A stretch of DNA of 64,000 bases from Flavobacteriales bacterium (GCA_025210295.1 JAOASC010000041.1:32809-96808), one strand, 5' to 3'; numbered from the stretch's first letter, positions 36,986-46,884 are shown. Numbers and translations are program-made. The notes: generated by a model not told the origin, from the letters alone.

Positions 36986-37278
36986 AAAGGTTTCCACTAA
37001 GAATCAAAGAAGAAGCTATACATGATATTCGCGTAGCTTATGTTTGGTATGAAAAAAGATCAATTGGGTTAGGAGAACGATTTTTAGAAGCTATAGATGT
37101 TTGTTTTTCAACAATAAAAAACCAACCCAAAGCTTTTCAAGAAATATATAAAGGTCAACGACAAGCAGTTATCAAAACTTTTCCATTTGTCGTTTTATAT
37201 CATTTTAACTATAGGGAAATTATTGTTTTTGCTGTATTTAATACTCATCAACATCCTCATAAAAAACACAGACAATAA
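36982..37278 (+). CDS. ParE/RelE-family toxin
   Basis: A 98-residue protein of the RelE/ParE fold: RIKEEAIHDIRVAYVWYEKR, then GLGERFLEAIDVCFSTIKNQP, and RQAVIKTFPFVVLYHFNYREIIVFAVFNTHQHP. The pattern A-x-x-D-I-x-x-A-x-x-W-Y and the final V-x-x-T-x-x-x-P are family hallmarks. Start is GTG at 36982, overlapping the antitoxin stop. Members either cut ribosome-bound mRNA or inhibit gyrase; the sequence does not decide between them. The pair is probably autoregulated by the antitoxin, but no operator is apparent in the 56 bases upstream. Confidence 0.85.
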   Translation: MKRFPLRIKEEAIHDIRVAYVWYEKRSIGLGERFLEAIDVCFSTIKNQPKAFQEIYKGQRQAVIKTFPFVVLYHFNYREIIVFAVFNTHQHPHKKHRQ

Positions 37279-37288
37279 CTCCAACACA

Positions 37289-39388
37289 TTACCGCTCTAC
37301 CTTAAAATAAACAAACGGACGTTCTGCCCCTTTCAGCTCCGGATATGGGATTGTCAGTTGCCCGAGCCAATTCGACTTTACAACCTCTTCTTGATTGATT
37401 AATTTTCCTTTTAAAGGATCATAAAAAATTACTTTATACTTTTTAAAACTTCCCATCTTTGTCAATTTCAAAGCGTTTTCTTTACGGTTGTTTACCACCG
37501 TTTTTAATTCTTGTAACTCTGGTAATACAGCGTCCTTATGACAAAAACATTCTTCACAATCGTTTCGCATTGTATAGTAATTATAAGTCCTATTATTCAA
37601 TGCGCCTACAGCTTGTTTTTGCTTAGTATTCTGTAAACTGTATACTTCCACTAGGTTAGATTTAGCTACTGTATACTTTGCATCCCATTTATTGTGAATT
37701 AAATCTACTTCTTGCATAAAACCACTTACAAAATCAAAGTACTTCCATAAATCTGCATCATCGGTATAGTTTAACCATGGCATTGCAACTCCAGAAAGCC
37801 CAGTAAAAGGACTAAGAACAACTGATTGTTTCCATATCGTTGAACGATCACATGCTGATAACCCTGAACCTATTTCCGATAACATAAAAGGCTTTTCTAA
37901 CCCAACCGCTCGTTTTGATACGTCTTTTTTGAGGATAGAATTAGATACGACCACTTTTTCTTTCCGATAACGATGAAGCTTATTGATAAGCCTGGCGTAT
38001 TTATTTTGATTGCGATCAAAAGAATAGGCATTATAAGTCGCAATATCCACATAAGGCGAATAATACGATAAGTCTCCTTTATCTATTGCTGGTTCTCCTG
38101 TATAACTTACAGCTATTGGATGATTATCGTGTTGAAGCTCTTCTTTGATATACTTTGCCATTTCATGCTGCCACTGCAAAACAGCTTTGGGCACAGTTGC
38201 TACACTGTCTTGATAAGGAACCGTGACCGTCGCTACACTTGGACAACCTTTTCCATTAAATTCTAATCGGGCTTGTTGTCCTAAATTATTGATTTCGCTT
38301 AATAACTCAAAGACTCCAATACTTGTGGAATAACCCCATCTTGCGATCATATACCGTAATTTATTTTTATAGAATCGCTTTGCATCAGCATTGGTAAAAA
38401 ATGCTATTGGATCTATCAACCCCAACTCCCTACGATAGCAATACCCCTGATCTTCTTTAGCAACACATGCTTTATCTCCATATACCTCATCTTCGTATGC
38501 AGGCCAATCCCAATTGGTAATTGTATAAACACTTGGATTCTCAAGCGCTCCATGCAGCAACATATTAAAATGTATTTTCAAGCCAAGCTCTTCACTATGC
38601 TCAAGTAAACGATCTAACTCCCATGCATTTTTCATACGAGAGCTATAATTACCCAAGTTTTCAAATTCAACATCATAAGTCCAAGGGGTAATCAACATTC
38701 TGTAATAGTTTCCTCCTCGTTCAGAAAATGCTGTTATTAAGTGTTTATATTGTTCAAATTCGTGATGTCGAATCATCTCAGTACCATTATACCAAATTGC
38801 TCCTGGCCAAGGAATGTTTTGTCCAACTGGAAAAAAGGAAGAATCTCCAATTCTAAAATAGTGTTGCTGCTCATCTATAGCCATAAAACCTTTTGCTGTC
38901 TTTGGTGAATTAACTGTAAACGAAAACACATCGGAAAACAATGAATCACCTTGAACTAAAACAGTAGCTTTACATTTCCATTCCCCTTGGTCTTTAGGAG
39001 TAAACCGTACTCTTAAATGATTACTTGTTTTTGTTGCTATCAGTGTGTTTTTACGAACAGAAAATCCATCATAATAAAAACCAAAGCGTTGCTCTCTTTT
39101 TTGACGTTCCTCCATGTCTTCTCTCCAAAAATCAACGCTTATATCTAGCTGTTCAGGATCAAAAGGGTTGAGCATTTGCTTTGTTTTCTTTTTAAAAGAA
39201 ACAGGGAATTCACTTTGTATATAACGAGTGATTTTTTGCTCAACTGTTGAAGGCAAGTCTATCCCTAACTCTACTTTATCAAATGCTTCAATACCTCCTA
39301 TATTCAATAATTTTATTGCAACATTAGCTTGTGAAAAACCAATTCCAACAATTAAAGAAAACACTACAATCAGACTAACCTCTTTCAT
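37289..39388 (-). CDS. Secreted DUF5060-like / clan GH-A glycosidase-like protein
   Basis: A 699-residue exported protein, signal peptide MKEVSLIVVFSLIVGIGFSQ. The N-terminal part (about 40-170) is a beta-sandwich resembling DUF5060 (GFYYDGFSVRKN, LRVRFTPKDQGEWKCKATV). A TIM-barrel-like domain follows (FRIGDSSFFPVGQNIPWPGAIWY, cited in part: FFPVGQNIPWPG; GGNYYRMLITPWTYDVEF; GVFELLSEIN, where the glutamate after L-x-x could be an acid/base; FMLSEIGSG with a second candidate glutamate). The two glutamates on strands 4 and 7 fit clan GH-A, suggesting glycosidase activity on an unknown polysaccharide. No T9SS sorting domain is present, so it is probably periplasmic. Confidence 0.65.
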   Translation of the reverse strand: MKEVSLIVVFSLIVGIGFSQANVAIKLLNIGGIEAFDKVELGIDLPSTVEQKITRYIQSEFPVSFKKKTKQMLNPFDPEQLDISVDFWREDMEERQKREQRFGFYYDGFSVRKNTLIATKTSNHLRVRFTPKDQGEWKCKATVLVQGDSLFSDVFSFTVNSPKTAKGFMAIDEQQHYFRIGDSSFFPVGQNIPWPGAIWYNGTEMIRHHEFEQYKHLITAFSERGGNYYRMLITPWTYDVEFENLGNYSSRMKNAWELDRLLEHSEELGLKIHFNMLLHGALENPSVYTITNWDWPAYEDEVYGDKACVAKEDQGYCYRRELGLIDPIAFFTNADAKRFYKNKLRYMIARWGYSTSIGVFELLSEINNLGQQARLEFNGKGCPSVATVTVPYQDSVATVPKAVLQWQHEMAKYIKEELQHDNHPIAVSYTGEPAIDKGDLSYYSPYVDIATYNAYSFDRNQNKYARLINKLHRYRKEKVVVSNSILKKDVSKRAVGLEKPFMLSEIGSGLSACDRSTIWKQSVVLSPFTGLSGVAMPWLNYTDDADLWKYFDFVSGFMQEVDLIHNKWDAKYTVAKSNLVEVYSLQNTKQKQAVGALNNRTYNYYTMRNDCEECFCHKDAVLPELQELKTVVNNRKENALKLTKMGSFKKYKVIFYDPLKGKLINQEEVVKSNWLGQLTIPYPELKGAERPFVYFKVER

Positions 39389-39492
39389 TTAACTTTTAGT
39401 TCTTTATTATACCTCATTCAAAACTTCTATTGCCAAAAAAACAACAATGAAGAAGCTGAATATTATAGAAAGCTATTGTATCCCACCACCAT

Positions 39493-41847
39493 TTACTCAC
39501 TGATTTCCGTCCATTGTTTCAATTCATTTCCTTGTTCATCAACAACAGTAATCAAATGCTTTCCAACTGATGGCATCACAGCTATTTCATGAATCTCTTT
39601 AGTTTCACCTAAGTATTCATCATCAAGATACCAAAACAATGTAACATTAGGTGAAGAATGCGCTACTTTTAGTACTAAATCATTAACTTTTTCATCAAAA
39701 CCCTTTGGAAGGTAAAGTTTTGTATTGGGCTTGGGAAAAATAAATTCCATTTTAGTTTCTCCACTACTTTGACAATCCATTCTAAACGGAGGCAACACTT
39801 TATAAGTGGGATCTTTTTGTTGGTAATAATACTCCATTAAAGGAGGTAGCACAAACCAGGACTGGTGTTGCATCAACTCTAAATCATAACAGCTATTATC
39901 TACCTGAAAACTTTTATCTTGATCCAAATGAACCCAACGATGATACTTACACGTAGTTGTTCGCTTTCCAGCGCGGGGAACCAAAAGCGTATCTAATTCT
40001 TCACAAAAATCGCCCGCCAACATTCCACTTTTGGCGCAAGTTGTTACCGTCACTAATTCATCATAAGGGACTTTAAACCAATCTGCTTTCGGCAGTTGCT
40101 CAAAAACCGAGAACAGCACTGGAGCTGCTGCTTGTACCCCAACTAATCCTGTTCTACCTTCTCCATCTGCATTTCCAATCCATACGCCTACGGTATAATC
40201 TTTTGTCGTTCCCACTGCCCAGGCATCTCGAAAACCAAAACTTGTACCTGTCTTCCAAGCTATTTTTTGTCCGGAACTATAGAATTCCCAATTCTCTTCT
40301 CCCATTGGGCGGTTGACCTTAGTTAAGGTTTCTAAAGTCAAATAAATTGCCCCAGCATCAAACAACGGTTTTTCATGAGTTACAGCTCCAAAATCAACGG
40401 TCTTTTCTGCAATCATATTGGGTTCTGTAAATTCGTTGGTATAATAATTACTCTCCAATTCTCGATAATGGTTAACGGTAGAGGCAAATGCTGCATAATT
40501 TTTTGTTATATCCCACAGGTTAGATTCAGCACCTCCTAAAATTAATGACAACCCATAATGATCGGGAGCAAAACGAATATCTTTTAGTTTCATTTTGGTT
40601 AGATAATGATAGAATTTCTCTACTCCAAATTGTTGCAACATCCTTACTGCGGGGATATTAAGAGAGCGATACAATGCCGCTGAGGCAGGCACTGCTCCAT
40701 CGTAATGTTTATCAAAATTTTGAGGGTTATAATTAGCGATTTGAGTTGGCACATCTGGAATTAATTGATGTGGCAGTAACGCTCCTTGATCCAACATAGC
40801 TGCATATAGAAAAGGTTTTAGAATACTCCCTGTACTTCTTGGTTTAGTTACAATGTCTACATCTTTCTGATGTTCTTTATTGGTAGGAGTATTACCTACA
40901 TAAGCTAAAACAGCTCTAGAATGGACGTCCAATACTAAAACAGCTGCATTGTAAATATGATTTTGACTAAGGTTTAAATAGGTCTCTTCGACAATCTGAT
41001 TAACATCGCGCTGTACACTAGCTTTTATCGTCGTTTGAATACGTTTACCGTGATAAGATTTATCTAATCGGATTAATAAGTGTGGAGCAATTTGAGGAAT
41101 AGAATATGGTCTAGGAGGTAACTCTTCTAATAATGCCAATTCGAATGTTAGTGAATCTATCAACTGATTTTGATACAACTTTTTTAAAAGCCGATTTCTT
41201 TTAGCAATTAGCTTTTCTTGATTTTTCCCAGGATATATTAAACTTGGAGCATTGGGCAACACCGCTAATGTCGCACTTTCTGCCCACGATAGTTGATCTG
41301 GTTTACAATTAAAATACCTCCATGAAGCGACATCTAACCCAACAACATTTCCTCCAAAGGGAGCATTTGAAGCATACATTGCTAAGATTTGATCTTTGGA
41401 TGATCTCAACTCTAGCCGCGTAGCCAAAATCATTTCGATCACTTTTTCAAAATAGGTCCTTGACCTTCCTTTTCGAGCTAATCGAATGACCTGTTGGGTA
41501 ATTGTGCTTCCTCCTCTCCTCACTTTATTGGACTGTAAATTTTGCCCTATAGCCTTTACAATAGATACAGGATTAATGCCTGGATGTGAGTAGAAATAAG
41601 CATCTTCAAATTGTAAGATACAAGTCTTAAACTTTTCTGGAACGCTATCATTATGTGGGAAACGCCATTGACCATCATCGGCTATTTTCGCTCCTAGCAA
41701 TACCCCCTCTCTACTTTCTAAGACTGTGGAAGTAGGATCTACAAATAATTGATTAGGTAATGAAAAGTAATACCATACTAATAACACTAAAAAGACAAGG
41801 CTTTTTTTCTTATGTTTTTTAAGGTATTTAAATGGACTAAACTTCAT
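39493..41847 (-). CDS. pbpC: Penicillin-binding protein 1C
   Basis: A 784-residue bifunctional peptidoglycan synthase-like protein. ATG at 41847 is preferred over the TTG three codons upstream. One N-terminal anchor (about 18-36) is followed by the GT51 glycosyltransferase domain (FEDAYFYSHPGINP, RGGSTITQQVIRLARKG). The transpeptidase domain has the catalytic serine in TGSILKPFLYA, an SxN-like SLNIPAVRM, and KTGTSFGFRDAWAVG. The C-terminal 90 residues form the BiPBP_C domain. pbpC is usually paired with an alpha-2-macroglobulin gene (yfhM); none is present here. It is the last gene of the sco operon. Confidence 0.94.
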   Translation of the reverse strand: MKFSPFKYLKKHKKKSLVFLVLLVWYYFSLPNQLFVDPTSTVLESREGVLLGAKIADDGQWRFPHNDSVPEKFKTCILQFEDAYFYSHPGINPVSIVKAIGQNLQSNKVRRGGSTITQQVIRLARKGRSRTYFEKVIEMILATRLELRSSKDQILAMYASNAPFGGNVVGLDVASWRYFNCKPDQLSWAESATLAVLPNAPSLIYPGKNQEKLIAKRNRLLKKLYQNQLIDSLTFELALLEELPPRPYSIPQIAPHLLIRLDKSYHGKRIQTTIKASVQRDVNQIVEETYLNLSQNHIYNAAVLVLDVHSRAVLAYVGNTPTNKEHQKDVDIVTKPRSTGSILKPFLYAAMLDQGALLPHQLIPDVPTQIANYNPQNFDKHYDGAVPASAALYRSLNIPAVRMLQQFGVEKFYHYLTKMKLKDIRFAPDHYGLSLILGGAESNLWDITKNYAAFASTVNHYRELESNYYTNEFTEPNMIAEKTVDFGAVTHEKPLFDAGAIYLTLETLTKVNRPMGEENWEFYSSGQKIAWKTGTSFGFRDAWAVGTTKDYTVGVWIGNADGEGRTGLVGVQAAAPVLFSVFEQLPKADWFKVPYDELVTVTTCAKSGMLAGDFCEELDTLLVPRAGKRTTTCKYHRWVHLDQDKSFQVDNSCYDLELMQHQSWFVLPPLMEYYYQQKDPTYKVLPPFRMDCQSSGETKMEFIFPKPNTKLYLPKGFDEKVNDLVLKVAHSSPNVTLFWYLDDEYLGETKEIHEIAVMPSVGKHLITVVDEQGNELKQWTEISE

Positions 41848-41858
41848 TACAGACAATA

Positions 41859-43325
41859 CTAACGCAGCTTATTTAATTGATATAACACCACGAAATCAGA
41901 CTGATAGACTTTTACACCTAATGAATCTGCATAATGAACAAAGTCTTTTTCTGCCGAAGACTCAGGGGCAGCATAACCTATTTTAATGATATAATCTATT
42001 GCTTCTATCCTTTCTCTATTTTCTTTTATTTGCTGCTCCAAATTATCTTTCCATTTTATAGGAAAGTAATCGTGAGCAGCTTCATAGTTTTCTAAAATTA
42101 ATTGTGGTTTATTAACGCCTAAGAGGTTTGAAAGATGGAAATACTGCCATGTATTTAGCGTGCGTACTGGAAGTATTGTACTATGTTGAGGAATAAGCTC
42201 ACCTACTTTTAACATTTCTTTGGCTTTATTGTTTTTTACAGCCATCCATTCTTTTAATTCGGACATACGATGTTGTTGGTAAAAAAATAAGACTCCTATT
42301 AAAATAGCTTGTATAATTCTATTTCTTTTTTGAAGAGCTAACCATAAAATAAAAAACAAAAAGCTAAGTAAAAGGGTTCTGATTGAAAATACACTTGCAT
42401 AACCTACTCCATCTGGCAAATAAAAATACAACCCCAATAAAATCAATGCAATGTATAATAACGATAGCGCCTTCTTTTCTTTAAACAATACTGACCCTAG
42501 TAAAGAAAGTAAGACATAGATGAACACCCCGTGCGATGTTTCGTTATGATAACTAAATATAAACTTGAAATCTTGGAGTTGCTCCCAAAGTTGCTCACCA
42601 GTTAAATAAGTAGGTATAGTAGCTCTCGACATCACAAATGACAGTGCTAACCCTATAGGAACAATGGCTGCTATTAATACTTTACCTCCATCAACTAACC
42701 ACTCTTTTACATTTTTGATTCCCTTTTCCCCAACAACAATAACACCTATACTCAAGCACAAAACAGCAAACGTAAAGGAATGCGCAAAATAAGTGAGTAA
42801 CATTAATGCCCCAAGTTTTAGATAAAACATCAAAGGGCGGTTTTCTTTATTTTTAAACCAGAAATAAAGGGTCCACAGCAACAATATTAGTGCTAAAGAA
42901 AAGTTATAAAACCCTGAGATAAAAGGTGCAGAATAAATAAGAGGGAATATCAGTACACTCAACTTACCACTAGCTGGATTAATGATTAAGACCAGCTTTC
43001 GAAAAGCAATAGCTATTCCTACTACGTATAGTAAATGAATGAGTTTTAGTGCCAGTATAGGGGACATCAATAATAAAAAAAAACTTAGTATTAAATGCCC
43101 TAAATAATTAGGAACTAATTCTGTATTGATTTGATAATATTCAGAAAGAAATGGATTTCCTCCTAATAACTCATTAAATATTTTGGCATTATATAAATGA
43201 GAGGGACCATCCAACGTCAATAAAAAATCTGTAGCAAAGAGCGGCAACAAATGTATAACCAAGAAAATGGAAAATATTAACCACCCATTTCCTTTTTTTA
43301 AGTTCCCACTCCAAAAACTTTTCAT
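41859..43325 (-). CDS. Multi-pass membrane protein, GT-C-like
   Basis: A 488-residue protein with about 11-12 hydrophobic helices. Near the start FLLTLDGPSHLYNAKIFNE places an acidic residue in the first external loop, as in GT-C glycosyltransferases that use polyprenyl-phosphate sugars. The C-terminal 100 residues (from about WMAVKNNKAKEMLKVG) are soluble. No family signature is decisive. It lies between scoB (4 bases) and pbpC (11 bases) on the same strand. A role in cell-envelope glycosylation is possible but inferred only from topology and the neighbouring pbpC. Confidence 0.6.
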   Translation of the reverse strand: MKSFWSGNLKKGNGWLIFSIFLVIHLLPLFATDFLLTLDGPSHLYNAKIFNELLGGNPFLSEYYQINTELVPNYLGHLILSFFLLLMSPILALKLIHLLYVVGIAIAFRKLVLIINPASGKLSVLIFPLIYSAPFISGFYNFSLALILLLWTLYFWFKNKENRPLMFYLKLGALMLLTYFAHSFTFAVLCLSIGVIVVGEKGIKNVKEWLVDGGKVLIAAIVPIGLALSFVMSRATIPTYLTGEQLWEQLQDFKFIFSYHNETSHGVFIYVLLSLLGSVLFKEKKALSLLYIALILLGLYFYLPDGVGYASVFSIRTLLLSFLFFILWLALQKRNRIIQAILIGVLFFYQQHRMSELKEWMAVKNNKAKEMLKVGELIPQHSTILPVRTLNTWQYFHLSNLLGVNKPQLILENYEAAHDYFPIKWKDNLEQQIKENRERIEAIDYIIKIGYAAPESSAEKDFVHYADSLGVKVYQSDFVVLYQLNKLR

Positions 43326-43329
43326 GAGC

Positions 43330-43986
43330 TTACAGCTTCATCTCTGGAACTTCTCCATCTATGATTAACTTTCCTTCTGTAGCATTTTGAATTTCTTCCA
43401 CAGATACACCAGGCGCTCTTTCCAACAACTTAAATCCACCTTCTTCAACGACTTCTAAAACGGCTAAATTGGTAACTATTTTCTTTACACATCCCACACC
43501 TGTTAACGGCAAAGAACATGTTTTCAACAACTTGCTTTCTCCTTTTTTATTGGTATGCATCATAGCCACCACAATATTCTCAGCACTTGCAACCAAATCC
43601 ATTGCTCCCCCCATTCCTTTTACCATTCTACCAGGAATCTTCCAATTGGCGATATCTCCGTTTTCAGAAACTTCCATTGCACCTAAGACTGTCAATTGAA
43701 CATGTTGCCCTCTAATCATCGCAAAACTTGTAGCTGAATCGAAATAGACTGCACCAGGCAATGCTGTAATTGTTTGTTTACCTGCATTAATCAAATCGGC
43801 GTCTTCTTCTCCCTCAAAAGGAAATGGCCCCATTCCTAAAATTCCATTTTCAGACTGAAACTCAACCTCTATTCCCTCTGGAATATAATTAGCGACTAAT
43901 GTTGGTATTCCTATCCCTAAATTAACATACCATCCATCTTGTAATTCTTGCGCAATTCGCTGAGCTATTTGAGTTTTACTTAACAT
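43330..43986 (-). CDS. scoB: 3-oxoacid CoA-transferase, subunit B
   Basis: A 218-residue subunit of succinyl-CoA:3-ketoacid (acetoacetate) CoA-transferase. The catalytic glutamate is in QSENGILGMGP, and NLGIGIPTLVANYIP and MVKGMGGAMDLVA are family signatures. The enzyme moves CoA between succinyl-CoA and acetoacetate in ketone body or branched-chain amino acid breakdown. Subunit A is encoded upstream at 45874-46572, but with a 612-residue membrane protein gene between them, an unusual arrangement for a complex whose genes are usually adjacent. Confidence 0.95.
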   Translation of the reverse strand: MLSKTQIAQRIAQELQDGWYVNLGIGIPTLVANYIPEGIEVEFQSENGILGMGPFPFEGEEDADLINAGKQTITALPGAVYFDSATSFAMIRGQHVQLTVLGAMEVSENGDIANWKIPGRMVKGMGGAMDLVASAENIVVAMMHTNKKGESKLLKTCSLPLTGVGCVKKIVTNLAVLEVVEEGGFKLLERAPGVSVEEIQNATEGKLIIDGEVPEMKL

Positions 43987-43997
43987 TTATTTTTTCT

Positions 43998-45836
43998 TTA
44001 TTTAGGTGTATATTTTGTTATTGTTAAATCATCGATATAAACTTCTCCTCCCCCACAATACCAGAAATAAGATTTAAATTCATCACTTCCACTTCTGATA
44101 TGTGGTGTTTGGTAATGGAACACATATTCTTTCCATTTGTTTACCTCAACATTATGAGCATCTAAGATAAGATTATTTGCTGAATATCCATAATTATCTC
44201 CTGATCGAACAATCGTATTTACTAAGTTTACATTAGCGTCTGAATGGGTCAAATAAGCCCAAAAACGTACTTCTATCCAACAATATTCTTCTGTTGTTAA
44301 ATTTGAATAGGTAGCGGCATAATCTTTAGAAAAAGGAGCCGTTTCATTCATCACCAAAGCTTTCTTTCCGCTATGTTTAAACGCTTCTGTGGTTACATTT
44401 TCATCTGACTCAAAGCCATTTTTATAGACTTGCTCAACATCATAGCGATAATTCTTCAAGGATTCTTCAAATGTTAAATCTCGATTAAAAGACAACAAAT
44501 GTTCCAATTCATTTGGTTGCACATCTAGTCTTCCAAACACTGCTTGATAATAGGCTGCTGTCATTCGATGTCCATGGATGATTCCTAACCTAAATTGATA
44601 ATTCTGAAAGAGGTTTAGTCCCAAAAACAGAATAACAAAAATAGCGCCTACAGTTTTGGGCAATATTTTCATTTTGAGCAAAGCTTGTATAAAAAAAGCC
44701 AATGCTATTGCCATCACAACATAGGACTGCACTAAAGCTCGTTGACCAAAACTTGCAGCATACCACCAACATGTCCAACTAGAAACTAGATATAAATTCA
44801 ATACAAAAAAGGAGAAAAAAGACAAAAAGTAAGTTGGTTTTTCTTTTTTCAAGAAATAAAATCCCCCTATTGCCAACAACATCATTGGAGTATAAATAAG
44901 CCATCCTTTCTTAAAGCTAAATAAGACATTCAATGTATGTGGCGCTAACAAATCCAATCCCTCACCAACATTGTTATAAGAGTTATAAACAAAGTGCCCC
45001 GTGTAGGTCTTCCAGTATATTAATTGTAGCGAAATGACGCCAAAAGCAACAATAACCGCAAGTAATAAATGCTTACGATGCTTGCTCCAAATAGCCGCTA
45101 CTTTTTCCTTAAATCCATCCCAATTCTTTACTTCCCAAAGCAAAGGAATTAGTACAGCAACAACCTCTGTTGGTCGAGAGATCACCGCTAAACCAATAAC
45201 ACCTCCCAACAACACGCTATTGGTCAAGGATTTATTTTCGTGCCACTTGATCGTTAAATAAACAATTAGAGTATAAACAAAAAAGAGAATAGCATGCGGC
45301 ATTGTCGCACTTACTGTAATTTGACTGATGATATTCGTCCCCAAAAACAAAAGCAATAAGGTAACGGCAACAACATGATCTTTAAACCACCTCAATAAAA
45401 TTTTTCTAAGCAACAATACTGAACTAGAGATATAAAAAAGACTTCCAGATGTAATAGCAATTTGATAAGGTAAAGAAAAGCCATTTTGCGCATAGCCTAA
45501 ACCTTTGGCAAAAAAATGTCCTATCCCGAAAAAAGGAGCATGCAATACTGCTAACCCCATCGGATAGCGTATCAACCAGTGTCCTGTTTCGGTCTTATTG
45601 ATCTGATAAAACGTCGGAGATATAAACTGTTCTCTTTTGACTTCTTCTAAAATTGAAAAATCACTAATTCCAAGATCATTGTGAATCAACGACATTGGTA
45701 AATAAAGATAATAGCCAAAAGTATCCCAAGTAAAAGGATTTAACCAATAGTTATAAAAAGGCCAAGTACAGATATAAAGTATTACAGCTAATGCTATAAA
45801 AAGAGACCATCGATTTTCTGTAAGGCTAAACCTCAT
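43998..45836 (-). CDS. Multi-pass GT-C-type membrane protein with C-terminal beta-sandwich-like domain
   Basis: A 612-residue protein: about 11 membrane helices over residues 10-420, then a soluble domain (about 440-612) with a lectin- or carbohydrate-binding-like profile (YCWIEVRFWAYLT, GGGEVYIDDLTI). The first loop (NPFTWDTFGYYLYLPM) carries an aspartate in the position typical of GT-C enzymes such as ArnT and PMT relatives. The family annotation is tentative (glycosyltransferase 39-like). It lies between scoA (37 bases) and scoB (11 bases), which is hard to explain by function and may reflect insertion into the sco operon. Confidence 0.65.
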   Translation of the reverse strand: MRFSLTENRWSLFIALAVILYICTWPFYNYWLNPFTWDTFGYYLYLPMSLIHNDLGISDFSILEEVKREQFISPTFYQINKTETGHWLIRYPMGLAVLHAPFFGIGHFFAKGLGYAQNGFSLPYQIAITSGSLFYISSSVLLLRKILLRWFKDHVVAVTLLLLFLGTNIISQITVSATMPHAILFFVYTLIVYLTIKWHENKSLTNSVLLGGVIGLAVISRPTEVVAVLIPLLWEVKNWDGFKEKVAAIWSKHRKHLLLAVIVAFGVISLQLIYWKTYTGHFVYNSYNNVGEGLDLLAPHTLNVLFSFKKGWLIYTPMMLLAIGGFYFLKKEKPTYFLSFFSFFVLNLYLVSSWTCWWYAASFGQRALVQSYVVMAIALAFFIQALLKMKILPKTVGAIFVILFLGLNLFQNYQFRLGIIHGHRMTAAYYQAVFGRLDVQPNELEHLLSFNRDLTFEESLKNYRYDVEQVYKNGFESDENVTTEAFKHSGKKALVMNETAPFSKDYAATYSNLTTEEYCWIEVRFWAYLTHSDANVNLVNTIVRSGDNYGYSANNLILDAHNVEVNKWKEYVFHYQTPHIRSGSDEFKSYFWYCGGGEVYIDDLTITKYTPK

Positions 45837-45873
45837 AAATTGTGATAACAGCTAGGGCTAGCCCTCTATTTTA

Positions 45874-46572
45874 TTATGCTTTAGGTCTAACCGTTCTTTG
45901 CTCAATTCTTTTTTCGTAATCTACACCTTGAAAGATACGTTGTACAAAGATTCCTGGTGTATGAATCTGATTAGGATCTAATGTTCCTACTGGTACTAAC
46001 TCTTCAACTTCTGCTATCGTTATTTTACCAGCCATAGCCATCATTGGGTTAAAATTTTTGGCAGTCGCTTTGTAGATTAAATTCCCTGCAGTATCTCCTT
46101 TCCAGGCTTTTACAATTGCAAAATCGGCTGTTAAGGCTGACTCCAAAATATGTGGTTTCCCATTGAACTCTCTTACTTCTTTTCCTTCAGCGACTTCAGT
46201 ACCATATCCTGCTGGCGTATAAAATGCTGGTATACCAGCTCCTCCAGCTCGACATCTTTCAGCCAAACTTCCTTGAGGTATTAGATCAACTTCTAATTCT
46301 CCACTTAGCATTTGACGTTCAAATTCATCATTCTCTCCTACATAAGAAGAGATCATTTTTTTTACTTGGTGCTTTTGCAACAATAAACCTAAACCAAAAT
46401 CATCTACTCCAGCATTATTAGAGATGCAAGTCAAATCGGTAACACTCTTTTTGACCAATTCTGCTATTGAATTTTCAGGGATACCACATAACCCAAAACC
46501 ACCTAACATAATTGTTACTCCACTTGTAATGTCTTTACAAGCCTCTGCTGCATCTTTAACTACTTTATTCAT
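45874..46572 (-). CDS. scoA: 3-oxoacid CoA-transferase, subunit A
   Basis: A 232-residue subunit of succinyl-CoA:3-ketoacid CoA-transferase. ATG at 46572 is preferred over the TTG six codons upstream. Family signatures: [15 protein letters not shown] near residue 25, [15 protein letters not shown] near 50, [17 protein letters not shown] near 80 and [15 protein letters not shown] near 105. It forms the CoA-binding half of the complex with scoB, which lies two genes downstream. It leads the minus-strand unit scoA, GT-C-type gene, scoB, GT-C-like gene, pbpC, whose small gaps imply one transcript. Confidence 0.95.
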   Translation of the reverse strand: MNKVVKDAAEACKDITSGVTIMLGGFGLCGIPENSIAELVKKSVTDLTCISNNAGVDDFGLGLLLQKHQVKKMISSYVGENDEFERQMLSGELEVDLIPQGSLAERCRAGGAGIPAFYTPAGYGTEVAEGKEVREFNGKPHILESALTADFAIVKAWKGDTAGNLIYKATAKNFNPMMAMAGKITIAEVEELVPVGTLDPNQIHTPGIFVQRIFQGVDYEKRIEQRTVRPKA

Positions 46573-46644
46573 TTGTTTAGATTTTATCAATTTTATGTGC
46601 CTAACAAATTTAATTATTTAATGGGAATAGCCTTATTTTTAAAC

Positions 46645-46673
46645 AAAAAAAATCTCCATTCGTTGAATGAAGA
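46645..46673 (-). terminator. Rho-independent terminator after the rhodanese operon
   Basis: On the minus strand TCTTCATTC, a 3-base loop and GAATGGAGA pair (one G-T), followed by eight T. It lies nine bases after the stop of the small membrane protein gene and just before the scoA start region. Confidence 0.8.
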
Positions 46674-46681
46674 CTTTAATT

Positions 46682-46873
46682 TTATTCTGGAATTGAACAT
46701 TGATCTGTTTCACAACTGGCACATCCGGCGTTGGTATAAACTTGATACAACAAAAATAAACCTATTGGTAATAAAAACCATTCTTTGGTATCTATTGCTT
46801 GACCAACAAATGAAACACCTAAAATTAATCGAACAACTCTTAACCAACCCCAACTTTTCCAATTCAATTTCAT
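46682..46873 (-). CDS. Small membrane protein downstream of rhodanese (DUF2892-like)
   Basis: A 63-residue protein with two short hydrophobic helices (WLRVVRLILGVSFVGQAI and WFLLPIGLFLLYQVYTNAG) and a cysteine-rich tail (NAGCASCETDQC). This resembles DUF2892/YgaP-type two-helix proteins that accompany rhodaneses. The tail CxxC could take part in sulfur transfer or metal binding (inference). It starts 11 bases after the rhodanese stop and ends at a terminator, so both belong to one operon. Confidence 0.75.
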   Translation of the reverse strand: MKLNWKSWGWLRVVRLILGVSFVGQAIDTKEWFLLPIGLFLLYQVYTNAGCASCETDQCSIPE

Positions 46874-46884
46874 TTAATTCTCTT

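Noticed and set aside
44590..45261. Open frames antisense or out of frame within the GT-C-type gene between scoA and scoB
   Set aside because: They are shadows of the 612-residue gene with low-complexity translations and no motif.
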